DNA from: Kaiparowitsia implicata GSE-PSE-MK54-09C
GTDB lineage: Bacteria > Cyanobacteriota > Cyanobacteriia > Elainellales > Elainellaceae
Length of the DNA stretch: 64,000 nucleotides
Assembly (NCBI GenBank): GCA_019359435.1
Contig: JAHHHI010000064.1
Location: 1 to 64,000, forward strand
Direction: 5' to 3'
The notes below the pieces were generated by a model, which saw only the letters and a list, made by a program, of their open reading frames with translations, did no database searches and was not told the DNA's origin. The translations under genes and the position numbers were made by a program. Below are positions 27,722 to 37,121 of the stretch, piece by piece. Within the stretch, counting starts at the first letter, position 1, and each line of letters opens with the position of its first letter.

Positions 27722-29332
27722 TTAAGACTTTGTAAGCAGCGGGTTCAAACTTGAAAGTGGAGACAAAATCGCTCCCCAAACATTATCACGTAAATGGTTA
27801 AGTTGGCTTTTCTCTATATCAGTAAGTCCATAGCCATCCCGGTTACCTAAGACATCACTAAACGGCACAATACGGCAGTTGTAACCCCCCCCCCCTAAAT
27901 GCTGGTTCACTATGTAAACAGGCATTGCTTTTAGGCCACTCACCCCGATTTCTGCAGAAGAACCGCTGCCGCTTTTATAGACTTCAAATTTTACTATGTA
28001 AGAGAGCTTTGAATTGCGACTGCTGGGGTGAAAGCTAACGAAGTCACCGAAGCTATAAATAACCAATTTACCATTAATGATCTCCGAAGGCTGACTTACG
28101 TGTGCATGGTTACCAAGGATAGTGTCAACTCCTAGGTCAATAATCTCCCTTGCTGCGTCGCGAATACTGCTATGAGGGTACATTTCAAATTCCCAGCCCC
28201 AGTGGCAATAAGCGATGATCCAGTCTGCGCCTAGCTCTTTCGCAGTATTCACCTGACTCTGAATCAGGCTGTAATCGCGCGCTGTTGCGGGAACGTCATT
28301 GAACCGTACCTCATTAGCAAGGTACGGTTTAGTTGGAGGTGTCGCATAGTCATTAAGGTCCATAGTGAATGATAATAACGCGATCTTGATGCCATTTATT
28401 TCGCGAATCACCACCTTACTCTGACCTGTTTGGTCTTTAGCCGTGCCTGCGTAGTCCACGTTATATTTGTTGATAACATCAATTGTGGCTTCAACACCAA
28501 TTTCACCCCAGTCCATTGAGTGGTTTGTTGCTGTGCTAAAGAAATTTATCCCTGCCTCCGAGCAGAATTTCTTGAACATATCCTCAGTCGTGTTCATTTG
28601 TGCAGGCTTGCCTTGGTTTATTTTACGCCCTGGCTGCCCACCTGCGTAAACAGTTGACTCTAGGTTGGCACTCACTATATCAACACCGCTGCTATAAAAA
28701 TCAGCGATATCATTAAACAGGCGGTCTGTGTTACCCGTTAGCAGCGCGTCAACTGCAAGTAAATCGCCTGCGCACGTAATAGTGGCAACGGAAGACCCAA
28801 GTGGCGCAACTCTAGCAAGGCCACTCAAATTTTGCTCTTTAAAATACTTCTCCATCCCCGACCCTCTCTCAGCAACTTCCAGTTGATTAAGTTGGAGACG
28901 GTAAGCCCACTTCATTTTTTCAAATGGGTCATTCGATATATCGTATTTTCCTGTTGCTGGCTGCGGGTAATGAAAATCCTCATAGAAAAAATAGCTCATC
29001 AGCATAAGCACCTCCTGCGGCGTAAGCTGCTCATTCGCGAGCGGTAGCTTTGCCTTACCGCTTGGTTTTCCTGAAGTATTGCCAAGCACTACTTTTCTGA
29101 GTGTCGATTGCAAGGACTCCGGCAACCCTGTTTCTAATACCGCTTCACAAATTTTCCGAAACCGCTCGGCCTCCTCATCAGTCACCGTCTCGACCAGCTC
29201 CAGCTCACCACTTACTACGCTCTCAAGGGTGGCGATAACTTCATCTGGATGTTCCTTAAGACGAGCCCTGAGTATCTCAATAATCTCTTGTATTTCTGGG
29301 ATTATATGCTCTGGTATATCAAAGTTTTTCAT
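27722..29332 (-). CDS. CapA-like metallophosphatase-fold protein 2
   Basis: 536 residues, paralogue of the 25491 gene along the whole length. CapA motifs: GD at 189-190, NLE at 223-225, NHSMD at 270-274, HWGWE at 377-381, GNHAH at 407-411 and SFGDFVS. An N-terminal helical region (about 1-180) without recognised domain, no signal peptide or membrane segment. The stretch of four Gly codons near 480-483 is written as a run of 11 G, in frame, while the paralogue has GGCGGCGG-type codons there. Slippage would remove the last roughly 55 residues, after the metal sites. Function unknown; a role in polymer or cell-surface metabolism is only an analogy to CapA. Confidence 0.8.
   Translation of the reverse strand: MKNFDIPEHIIPEIQEIIEILRARLKEHPDEVIATLESVVSGELELVETVTDEEAERFRKICEAVLETGLPESLQSTLRKVVLGNTSGKPSGKAKLPLANEQLTPQEVLMLMSYFFYEDFHYPQPATGKYDISNDPFEKMKWAYRLQLNQLEVAERGSGMEKYFKEQNLSGLARVAPLGSSVATITCAGDLLAVDALLTGNTDRLFNDIADFYSSGVDIVSANLESTVYAGGQPGRKINQGKPAQMNTTEDMFKKFCSEAGINFFSTATNHSMDWGEIGVEATIDVINKYNVDYAGTAKDQTGQSKVVIREINGIKIALLSFTMDLNDYATPPTKPYLANEVRFNDVPATARDYSLIQSQVNTAKELGADWIIAYCHWGWEFEMYPHSSIRDAAREIIDLGVDTILGNHAHVSQPSEIINGKLVIYSFGDFVSFHPSSRNSKLSYIVKFEVYKSGSGSSAEIGVSGLKAMPVYIVNQHLGGGGYNCRIVPFSDVLGNRDGYGLTDIEKSQLNHLRDNVWGAILSPLSSLNPLLTKS
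27885..27895 (-). repeat. Poly-G (11) tract inside CapA-like 2
   Basis: Eleven C on the plus strand, 11 G in the coding strand, in frame over Gly codons 480-483. The paralogue uses mixed Gly codons at the same position, so the homopolymer is not needed for the protein sequence. Confidence 0.88.
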
Positions 29333-29934
29333 TTTATTTCTCTTCTATTAGTCATGGTGATGCTGCAATAAACGATATAGCCAAAAATCTTTGGCATATG
29401 CCACAAGGCCGCAAATGAAACTGTTTGAGGCGAGAACTCTCACCCCAGATAGAAATTTCACGCAGTTCCCTATATTCGAGCTTAGGTGCTTTCAGGCTCT
29501 ACAGCCTTCCATTTAGCTATAGGTATAACTATTGCCGAATCGTTACGAATGACCGCATAGCTCCCATGCCTAGGTGGCAGAATGATTAAGGATTTTTCAT
29601 GGATTGAAGCTATAGCGTCGTTTTTAGTGGCACACGTTCGAAGAGGTGCCTGAATGAGAACCGCAGGGTCGGTACTAACTTCGACATGCTGGACTCAAAT
29701 TTAGCCATCCGTGGTCACGCGAATCTCCACGCTTCAGTGCCCATGGCATTACCTTTCGCAGAGAGATCTATCACCTGCTCGTCTTTTGGCTATAGGTATA
29801 AGTTTTTTTCAGAAGGCAGAACTTCAGCTACCTCCTAGGATGCCAGCGCAACTGCCCTCAGGCAGTTACCCAACAATGCGCCGTACGGCGACCGCCACGG
29901 CCTTCATTGCACAGCAGCTTAGGTGGATAGCCTT
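29333..29934. other. Intergenic region between CapA-like 2 and DUF1302 gene
   Basis: About 600 bases without a supported gene. It holds divergent promoters. Two short signals are seen upstream of the DUF1302 gene: a stem AACTGCC/GGCAGTT at 29850-29867 with a 4-base loop, and a perfect 12-bp palindrome CGCCGTACGGCG at 29879-29890. Their role is unknown; an operator is possible. Confidence 0.45.
29879..29890. promoter_or_regulatory. 12-bp palindrome upstream of DUF1302 gene
   Basis: CGCCGTACGGCG is a perfect palindrome about 45 bases before the ATG at 29935, at a place where an operator would act. The binding protein is unknown. Confidence 0.35.
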
Positions 29935-31749
29935 ATGAATAGAACAAAAAAAGGTGCAGGGGCTATATACCCCCATGCTCTGGCAATGGCTGTAGCCCTT
30001 GGGCCGTTAACGGCACAGGCTGCCAGCTTCAAAATCGGAGAGGTTGAGGGGCGTTTCGACTCTTCGCTATCCATTGGCGCTAGCTGGGCCATGGACGATG
30101 CCGACCGCAAGTTCATTGGCAAGGCCAACGGCGGTACGGCCTCGACCCGCACCAGTGATGACGGCCGGCTCAACTTCAAGAAGGGCGAAACGTTCTCGAA
30201 AATATTCAAGGGCATCCATGATCTGGAGCTGAGCTACGGTGACACTGGCGTGTTTATGCGTGGCAAGTACTGGTATGACTTCGAACTGAAGGATGAACAC
30301 CGGCTGCTCTACAACATCGATGACAGCCGTCGTGACAGCGCAGCGCAATCGTCGGGCTTCGAACTGCTAGATGCCTTCGTCTACCACAACTACCTTTTGG
30401 GCGACCTGCCAGGCAGCGCTCGAGCTGGCAAACAGGTGGTGAGCTGGGGTGAAAGCACGTTTATAGGGAACAGCATCAATGCCATCAATCCGGCCGACGT
30501 TGCCGCGTTCCGCCGCCCTGGCTCGGAACTTAAGGAAGGCCTGATCCCGGTCAACATGCTCTATGTCGCACAAGGGCTGAGCGACTACTTGTCCATCGAA
30601 GCCTTCTACCAGTTGAAGTGGGAGAAAACCGTCCTCGACAATTGTGGCACATTCTTTGGCAGCGACACAGCGGCCAAGGGCTGCAACATCGGAATGACGA
30701 CTTTCGGCAGCGACTTCGACCGCGATGACCTGACGGCCTACGGCTACGTGCCGCGCCTAGACGACCAGAAAGCACGCGACAGTGGCCAATTCGGCGTGGC
30801 CATGCGCTGGCTGGCACCGGAGCTAAACGACACTGAATTCGGCTTTTATGCCATGAACTACCACAGCCGCACACCGGAGAGTATGTGGCTAGTCGGTGCT
30901 CCTAGCCTGGCCAGCCTGACGGGTGAGCCCGGCCCGTCTACGTCTCGCTACTACCTGAATTACCCTGAAGACATTCGCTTGTACGGCATCAGCTTCGCTA
31001 CCACCACCCCAGATGGCACGGCGCTGTCTGGGGAGATCAGCCATCGCCCGAATATGCCGCTGTCACTCAACGGTACCGAAGTATCCACAGCAGCTGGCGT
31101 CGGCAGCCTGGTCCAGATGCTCGGTATCGAAGGCCTGTCAATCTTCGACAAAGGCTGGGCCGATGCCAGTCAAGGCAGTCTAGTTCAGGGTTACAAGCGC
31201 ATGCCTTACACCCAAGCCCAACTCAGCGCCATACGAACCTTCGACCAAATGCTAGGCGCCGATCGCCTGACTCTAATTGGTGAGGTGGGCTACAGCCATA
31301 TCGGCAACCTAGGCCCCAACGACGGCTCCGATCTGCGCTTCGGCCGCAGTAGCGTATTTGGCTATGGCCGGCTCAGCGATGCTGCAGCAGCCTTGGGCAT
31401 AACCGGTAACCAGCTCTGCCAGAAGTTACTCAACACCAGTAACCCTGACGAGTGCAGTAACAAAGGCTTCTTCACCCAAAATTCCTGGGGCTATCGCCTA
31501 CGCACCGTACTCGACCTCAACAATGCCATCGCCGGCATCAACCTCAAGCCCAACCTAGCCTTCGCCCACGACGTCGAGGGCTATGGACCCACTTTCACCG
31601 AGGGCAACAAGTCGATCAGCGTCGGCCTCGACGTCGACTACCTGTCCAAATACACCGCCAGCTTGAGTTACACCGACTACTTCGGCGGCGATTTCAACAC
31701 CAATACCGACCGCGACTTCCTCGCGTTCAGTCTCGGCATGAGTTTCTGA
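29935..31749 (+). CDS. DUF1302 outer membrane protein
   Basis: 604 residues from the ATG at 29935, with AGGTGG upstream. A signal peptide ends at PLTAQAAS. The rest shows alternating beta-strand sequence (GDTGVFMRGKYWYDFELKD, GVAMRWLAPELNDTEFGFYAMNY) and ends in FSLGMSF with a terminal Phe, so a beta-barrel in the outer membrane. DUF1302 proteins are found beside DUF1329 proteins, often near RND exporters or hydrophobic-substrate catabolism. Here DUF1329 follows five bases after the stop, so the two are co-transcribed. Likely role: passage of a hydrophobic or acyl substrate across the outer membrane (inference). Confidence 0.88.
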   Translation: MNRTKKGAGAIYPHALAMAVALGPLTAQAASFKIGEVEGRFDSSLSIGASWAMDDADRKFIGKANGGTASTRTSDDGRLNFKKGETFSKIFKGIHDLELSYGDTGVFMRGKYWYDFELKDEHRLLYNIDDSRRDSAAQSSGFELLDAFVYHNYLLGDLPGSARAGKQVVSWGESTFIGNSINAINPADVAAFRRPGSELKEGLIPVNMLYVAQGLSDYLSIEAFYQLKWEKTVLDNCGTFFGSDTAAKGCNIGMTTFGSDFDRDDLTAYGYVPRLDDQKARDSGQFGVAMRWLAPELNDTEFGFYAMNYHSRTPESMWLVGAPSLASLTGEPGPSTSRYYLNYPEDIRLYGISFATTTPDGTALSGEISHRPNMPLSLNGTEVSTAAGVGSLVQMLGIEGLSIFDKGWADASQGSLVQGYKRMPYTQAQLSAIRTFDQMLGADRLTLIGEVGYSHIGNLGPNDGSDLRFGRSSVFGYGRLSDAAAALGITGNQLCQKLLNTSNPDECSNKGFFTQNSWGYRLRTVLDLNNAIAGINLKPNLAFAHDVEGYGPTFTEGNKSISVGLDVDYLSKYTASLSYTDYFGGDFNTNTDRDFLAFSLGMSF

Positions 31750-31754
31750 GGGTT

Positions 31755-33137
31755 ATGCACATGACGTTTTCCCTGATTAGTACCGAACGGCTGCGTTCCG
31801 CCTGCTTATCTCTCGGCATATTCGCTGCCGGCCAAGCGCTGGCGGCCGTGCCGGCCGAGCAGGTCGGCCGTCTGGACCAAGACCTTACGCCAATAGGTGC
31901 CGAGCGGGCTGGCAGCACCGACGGCAGCATCCCTGCCTGGGCCGGCGGCATCGGGCCGGACGCAGGTCAGCGCGATGCCAGCGGTTTTCTTAGCGATCCA
32001 TTCAGCACCGACCAGCCACTTTTTACCATTACCGCAGAGAACGTCACGCAGTATCAGGACAATCTGACGCCTGGCCAGCTCGCCCTGTTCAAACGATACC
32101 CGCAGACCTATCGAATTCCAGTTTACCCAAGCAGGCGCTCAGTCAGTCTGCCCAAAGAGTACCTAGACAACAGTCGCCTAAACGCTGCAAATACTCAGTT
32201 AGCCGAGAACGGTAACGGCTTACTCAACTATCAAAGCGGTGGCCTGCCGTTCGCCGTTCCACAGAACGGCCTTGAAGTGATCTGGAACCATATCGGTCGC
32301 TATCGTGGCCTGACATTCCAGCGCACGGTTGTTCAGGCTTCGCCCCAAACCAACGGTGCATTCACCCCGAGCCTGATCAAGCAACAGCTGGCCTACCCGG
32401 TCGGCTTGACTGACTATGCCTCACAGGAAATGTCCAATGTTCTCTACTTCTATCGAGAGGAGTTCCTCTCCCCGGCCCGCCTAGCTGGGGGCGTGCTGTT
32501 GGTTCACGAAACCATTAACCAGGTGAAAGAGCCGCGAATGGCATGGCAATACAACGCCGGACAACGCCGCGTACGCCGGGCACCGCAGATAGCGTATGAC
32601 AGCCCGGGAGCAGAAGGCATGCGTACCGTGGACGACTTCGATATGTTCAACGGCTCACCGGATCGATTCAATTGGGAACTGGTAGGCAAGAAGGAAATAT
32701 ATATCCCATATAACAGCTACAAGATGGGGTCGCCCAATGTGAAGTACAGCGAGATCATCCAGCCAGGTCACCTCAACCCGGAACATGCCCGGTACGAGCT
32801 ACACAGGGTCTGGCATGTAAAAGGTACTCTAAAGGAGGGCCAGCGCCACATCTACTCACGTCGCGACCTATTCATCGACGAAGACAGCTGGCAGGCTGCT
32901 GAAGCTGATGCCTATGATGGCCGCGGTCAGCTATGGCGTGTTTCCGAAGGGCATGGAGTGTTCTTTTATGACCAGCAGGTGCCGCAGTTCAGCGCCGAAA
33001 CCCATTATGACGTACTGTCTGGGCGCTATGCCGTCAGTGCGCTATACAACGAACAACAAAACGCCTACCAATTTGGCATGCCGTACAGCCGAAAGCAGTT
33101 CACCCCAAATGCCCTCAGGGCCTCAGGCATTCGCTGA
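31755..33137 (+). CDS. DUF1329 outer membrane/periplasmic protein
   Basis: 460 residues. A signal peptide ends near AAGQALAAV. The mature part begins with LGxDLTPIGAERAG-type sequence (RLDQDLTPIGAERAG), characteristic of DUF1329, and ends with YAVSALYNEQ and GMPYSRKQFTPNALR. DUF1329 proteins resemble LolA/LolB-fold lipoprotein carriers and almost always pair with DUF1302 barrels, as here. The pair may move a hydrophobic compound across the envelope. A terminator follows at 33164. Confidence 0.88.
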   Translation: MHMTFSLISTERLRSACLSLGIFAAGQALAAVPAEQVGRLDQDLTPIGAERAGSTDGSIPAWAGGIGPDAGQRDASGFLSDPFSTDQPLFTITAENVTQYQDNLTPGQLALFKRYPQTYRIPVYPSRRSVSLPKEYLDNSRLNAANTQLAENGNGLLNYQSGGLPFAVPQNGLEVIWNHIGRYRGLTFQRTVVQASPQTNGAFTPSLIKQQLAYPVGLTDYASQEMSNVLYFYREEFLSPARLAGGVLLVHETINQVKEPRMAWQYNAGQRRVRRAPQIAYDSPGAEGMRTVDDFDMFNGSPDRFNWELVGKKEIYIPYNSYKMGSPNVKYSEIIQPGHLNPEHARYELHRVWHVKGTLKEGQRHIYSRRDLFIDEDSWQAAEADAYDGRGQLWRVSEGHGVFFYDQQVPQFSAETHYDVLSGRYAVSALYNEQQNAYQFGMPYSRKQFTPNALRASGIR

Positions 33138-33163
33138 AAACACAACGACCACTCTGAGCTTTT

Positions 33164-33191
33164 CGGCGGCCTTTCGGCCGCCGCTTTTGCT
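33164..33191 (+). terminator. Terminator after DUF1302-DUF1329 operon
   Basis: Stem CGGCGGCC/GGCCGCCG (33164-33171 and 33176-33183) followed by CTTTTGCTT. It lies 27 bases after the DUF1329 stop. Confidence 0.82.
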
Positions 33192-33241
33192 TCAAGTGCT
33201 TGCCAACATCCTCTCTACCCCAAGACAGGTTAGGAGTCCCA

Positions 33242-34165
33242 ATGAAGCTGCACCAACTCCGCGCTATCGTCTCAATTTGTGAAAGCGGCAGTATCCAGGA
33301 GGCCTCTCGCCTTCTTCATATCTCTCAACCCGCACTATCCAAGGGGATCAAAGACCTTGAGGCGGAGCTGGGCGTTCCCCTGCTGCTTCGCTCTAATCGT
33401 GGTATTACAGCCACAGAATATGGCGACCGCTTGGTTAAGCGTGCGCGACTAGTGCTCGAAGAAATACGACGCGCACGCGAGGAGATCGAGACACTCAAAG
33501 GTTTGATGGACGGCAAAGTCGCCATTGGTGTGTCACCTGTTACGCCCAGCCAGCAGTTTGTGGCTTGCCTCAACCGTTACCGCAAGCGCTTTCCCAAGGT
33601 TCAGGTACAGATCCATGAAATGCGTCCTTCCAAGCTTATGGAAGGATTGCGAGAAGGACAGTTGGATCTGGTGTTGACGTCAATGCCTCAAACCCAAAGC
33701 TCAGATGGTTTTCACTGGACCGAGCTATACGAACAAGCCACCGCACTTGCTGTTCGCAAAGATCACCCAATGCGCCACGCACGCTCATTAAGCGAATTGC
33801 AAGGCCAGGAGTGGCTGCTGCAAGAGTCACTGGAACAATCGAAAGTCGCACAAATGCTCAATGAAAACGGAACCGCGAGGCCAGAAAACATAGTCGAATG
33901 CGCCTCGGTCGTTTTGTACGCGGAGTTGGCGGCAAGCAGCGACGCTATTAGCTACTGGTCAGTACGCGTTCTTGAGCTAACCCAGAAACTGCTCAACAAC
34001 TTGGAAATACTGCAGATTCATGAGCCCGTCCCTTCAATGGACATCTCCCTGGTTTGCCGAGACCAGGAGCTGATGACGCGTGAAGCCAAGGCACTAGCAG
34101 ATGAGCTGATATACGCCTACACAAGCCCACATGCGCCCAAGACCAGTGATCTGCTCAACAGTTGA
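33242..34165 (+). CDS. LysR-type transcriptional regulator
   Basis: 307 residues from the ATG at 33242, with AGGAG six bases upstream (TTAGGAGTCCCA). The N-terminal winged helix-turn-helix (1-60) has MKLHQLRAIVSICESGSIQ and SQPALSKGIKDLEAELGV. The remaining part is a LysR substrate-binding domain. It lies in front of an M20 amidohydrolase, an MFS transporter and a peptidase gene, all on the plus strand, and so probably controls them or the DUF1302 pair; the inducer is unknown. A 10-base inverted repeat at 34188-34217 separates it from the next gene. Confidence 0.88.
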   Translation: MKLHQLRAIVSICESGSIQEASRLLHISQPALSKGIKDLEAELGVPLLLRSNRGITATEYGDRLVKRARLVLEEIRRAREEIETLKGLMDGKVAIGVSPVTPSQQFVACLNRYRKRFPKVQVQIHEMRPSKLMEGLREGQLDLVLTSMPQTQSSDGFHWTELYEQATALAVRKDHPMRHARSLSELQGQEWLLQESLEQSKVAQMLNENGTARPENIVECASVVLYAELAASSDAISYWSVRVLELTQKLLNNLEILQIHEPVPSMDISLVCRDQELMTREAKALADELIYAYTSPHAPKTSDLLNS

Positions 34166-34187
34166 CCCTGCCTTAGTGTCAACGGAT

Positions 34188-34217
34188 GTCTCATAGCCGC
34201 CTGAATCGCTATGAGAC
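34188..34217. repeat. 10-bp inverted repeat between LysR gene and amidohydrolase gene
   Basis: Arms GTCTCATAGC and GCTATGAGAC with a 10-base loop. No T run follows, so it may be an operator or a weak terminator rather than a standard one. Confidence 0.6.
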
Positions 34218-34330
34218 GCTTGGCACATGCTTAACCAAACCTGATACACATACGCAGAGGTGATTATTCACCACTCGGAGCCTGCGGCATGCTGCGACAC
34301 ACCTATCGTGCTCACGTCCGAGGTTGTCGC

Positions 34331-35521
34331 ATGTATCCGACTCAGCCCGCGCTGATTCCACAGATCGTCGCTTGGCAGCGCGAGTTTGCGCAGATTCGCC
34401 AACGAATTCACCAAAACCCCGAACTGGGCTTCGAGGAGCAGCGAACCAGCCAGTTGGTGAGTACGTACCTGCATCAATGGGGCTATAAAGTACACACTGG
34501 TATAGGTGGGACAGGTGTTGTAGGTGTATTGAAATGCGGCAGCAGCAACAAGTGCATCGGTATTCGGGCAGACATGGATGCCCTACCGATTCAGGAAGAA
34601 AGTGGCGTGCCTTATTGCAGCCAGCATGACGGCATAATGCACGCCTGTGGTCACGATGGTCATACTGCCATTCTGTTATGCGCAGCTCGCTACCTGGCAG
34701 AAACGCGCCAGTTCGACGGTAACCTCGTGCTGATTTTCCAGCCCGCCGAAGAAACTCTCGGTGGAGCAAAGCGGATGATCAAAGAAGGATTGTTTCAACA
34801 ATTCCCCTGCGATGCTGTATATGCCCTGCACAATATGCCGGGCTTACCAGTGGGCGTTTTCCTAACTCAGGCAGGCGCCATGAGCGCCTCATCCGATGTA
34901 GTAACCATCCGCCTGATTGGCTTAGGCGGCCATGGTGCGATGCCGCACAAGGCCAAGGATCCAGTAGTAGCCGCTGCTGAACTGGTGCTAGCACTGCAGT
35001 CGATTATTGCGCGTAATGTACCCGCTGGTGAAGTAGGTGTGATCACTGTCGGTTCTCTTCAGGCTGGTGAAGCGCATAACGTCATCCCTGATGCAGCAAC
35101 ACTGAAACTCAGCGTGCGTTCGACCAATCCGGATATTCGCAAGCTGCTAAAAAAACGCATCAGCGAAATCAGCCAGGGGGTGGCGCAAGCCCACGATTTA
35201 ACTCTGGAACTGGATTACGAAGAGCGTATCGGCGTATTGGTCAATACTGAAAGAGAAACCGCCCTTCTAAAGGATGTGGCACGCACACTTGTAGGTGAGC
35301 AGTCCGTTCTAACCACTATTCCTAGCGGCTATTTGGGTAGTGAAGACTTCGCCTCCATGCTCGAAGTGAACCCAGGTTGCTACATCATCCTGGGCAATGG
35401 CAGTAGCGGTCCAAGCGGCTGCATGGTGCACAACCCCGGATATGACTTTAACGATCAGGTAATTCCCTTCGGCGCCAGTCTCTGGGTACGCCTGGTCGAA
35501 ACCTACCTGAGCGAGGCATAA
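34331..35521 (+). CDS. M20 family amidohydrolase (hippurate/N-acyl amino acid hydrolase type)
   Basis: 396 residues from the ATG at 34331, with GAGG upstream. Metal site motifs: HACGHDGH with C106 and H108, PAEETLGGA with paired Glu, LHNMPG, and a late GSEDFASM. This is the M20D aminoacylase/hippurate hydrolase pattern; RADMDALPIQEESG marks the catalytic-domain start. It hydrolyses an N-acyl or aryl-acyl amino acid in the cytoplasm; the substrate is not defined. The MFS gene begins four bases after the stop, so they are one operon, and transport probably delivers the substrate. Confidence 0.9.
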   Translation: MYPTQPALIPQIVAWQREFAQIRQRIHQNPELGFEEQRTSQLVSTYLHQWGYKVHTGIGGTGVVGVLKCGSSNKCIGIRADMDALPIQEESGVPYCSQHDGIMHACGHDGHTAILLCAARYLAETRQFDGNLVLIFQPAEETLGGAKRMIKEGLFQQFPCDAVYALHNMPGLPVGVFLTQAGAMSASSDVVTIRLIGLGGHGAMPHKAKDPVVAAAELVLALQSIIARNVPAGEVGVITVGSLQAGEAHNVIPDAATLKLSVRSTNPDIRKLLKKRISEISQGVAQAHDLTLELDYEERIGVLVNTERETALLKDVARTLVGEQSVLTTIPSGYLGSEDFASMLEVNPGCYIILGNGSSGPSGCMVHNPGYDFNDQVIPFGASLWVRLVETYLSEA

Positions 35522-35525
35522 GACA

Positions 35526-36824
35526 ATGCAGTCCACTCCAGAGAGACGTCGCGGCCTGATCGTTCTGATGCTTATGACAGTAATGGTCATCAGTGTATTA
35601 GACAAAACCATCTTCGCCTTTGCCGGCCCACAACTCATTGAGGAGCTGCAGTTATCACCGGAGCAGTTCGGTTTTATCGGTAGCGCATTCTTCTTTCTTT
35701 ACTCAGTTTCTGGCGTGTTGGTTGGATTTCTAGCCAACCGTATTCCAAGCCACTGGATTCTCTCAGGCATGTCTGTGGTTTGGATGGTGGCTCAGATACT
35801 TACGGCCCTCAGCACCAGCTTCTATGCAATGGTTGCCAGTCGCATGCTGCTCGGGGCTGGCTGCGGCCCAGGCACAGCGGTAACCCAACACGCTTGTTTC
35901 AAATGGTATGGACCACGCGAACGCGTGCAGCCAGCTGCTTGGATACAAGTTGCAATCATGGTCGGGGCTATCGTGGGGGCACTTTCACTGCCCTTACTGA
36001 TCCAGCATGTCGGCTGGCGCAATGGCTACTTTATCCTTGCAGGAATTGGCTTGGTCTGGCTAGTCGTCTGGCTGATAGTAGGCCGCGAGGGGCAGTATGA
36101 TGATTCGGCTGCTGAAGGCTGTGGCGGTACTGCGCCTTATCGGCACCTGCTGCTCAACCGTACGTTTGTGTTCATCACACTAGCCGGGTTCTGCACTTAC
36201 CTGCCCACGGCGTTGATCTATAGCTGGGTACCGACCTATTTGCAGAAAGGTCTACAGATGACCCCGATGCAGTCAGGCTATGTAGTGATGGCAGCGACGG
36301 TCGGAGTGATCATTCTTAATCTGGCAGTTTCCGGCCTGTCACAGCGCGCACTCAGGCGTGGCGCTAGCGTACGCATGGCGATGGTCATGCCACCAGCACT
36401 GGCATGCTTAATTGGCGGAGTTGCCCTGAGCCTTATGGGCTTCATCGAGCAGGATCTGTACGGCACCATGGCTCTTTATCTGGTGGGGGGAATCGTAGTG
36501 AACCTAGTACCAGCTTTCGCCAACACAATCGTCGCCTATATTGCCCCGCCCAAACAGCGCGGCAGCATGTTGGCCATCCACATTGGGCTGCTGACCAGCG
36601 CCGGCATGCTCGCCCCTCACGTTGTCGGGCAAGCAATTGGCTGGGAGGGCGGCGATCTGGTCAAAGGCTTCGAACTCAGCATCGGTTTGTTTGGTATCGC
36701 ATTACTGGTGGGTGGCTTGCTCGCTCTGCGGCTGGTTGATCCGGAACACAGTCGCCAAAGGTTAACAGCGATGGCTTCTGTTGACTCACCACTTAGTCGT
36801 GAGCCAGCGATAAGCCAGATATAA
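35526..36824 (+). CDS. MFS transporter (ACS/anion-cation symporter type)
   Basis: 432 residues with about 12 hydrophobic helices. The first helices read VMVISVLDKTIFAFAGPQLIE and IGSAFFFLYSVSGVLVGFLA, and the loop 2-3 type motif and RMLLGAGCGPGTA are typical for carboxylate/ACS-type symporters. Start lies just after the amidohydrolase stop. Predicted to import the compound hydrolysed by the M20 protein or its product (inference). Confidence 0.88.
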   Translation: MQSTPERRRGLIVLMLMTVMVISVLDKTIFAFAGPQLIEELQLSPEQFGFIGSAFFFLYSVSGVLVGFLANRIPSHWILSGMSVVWMVAQILTALSTSFYAMVASRMLLGAGCGPGTAVTQHACFKWYGPRERVQPAAWIQVAIMVGAIVGALSLPLLIQHVGWRNGYFILAGIGLVWLVVWLIVGREGQYDDSAAEGCGGTAPYRHLLLNRTFVFITLAGFCTYLPTALIYSWVPTYLQKGLQMTPMQSGYVVMAATVGVIILNLAVSGLSQRALRRGASVRMAMVMPPALACLIGGVALSLMGFIEQDLYGTMALYLVGGIVVNLVPAFANTIVAYIAPPKQRGSMLAIHIGLLTSAGMLAPHVVGQAIGWEGGDLVKGFELSIGLFGIALLVGGLLALRLVDPEHSRQRLTAMASVDSPLSREPAISQI

Positions 36825-37121
36825 CCAAGGAAACCAATCAATTCCGAATGGAGTCACCTCCCCTTGCAACCTCATAACTGCCTAGGACTGCAAGCACGTT
36901 GGTGTAGTGCAAACATTGAATGCTTGCAAATCGGCGTTACTCAAAACTGAATTGGCCGTGTTCATAAACACCACCCTAAGCTGATAGCCCACAAGGCTAC
37001 GTAAGGGGCTTAGGCCCTCACCTACATGAATCTCGCCGTCGCCCGGTGCTGGCCACAAGCCGCTACCGAAGGCTCGGCCATGCCCACAGAACTCCAGGCA
37101 CTTTCGTATAAGGGGCTCCAA

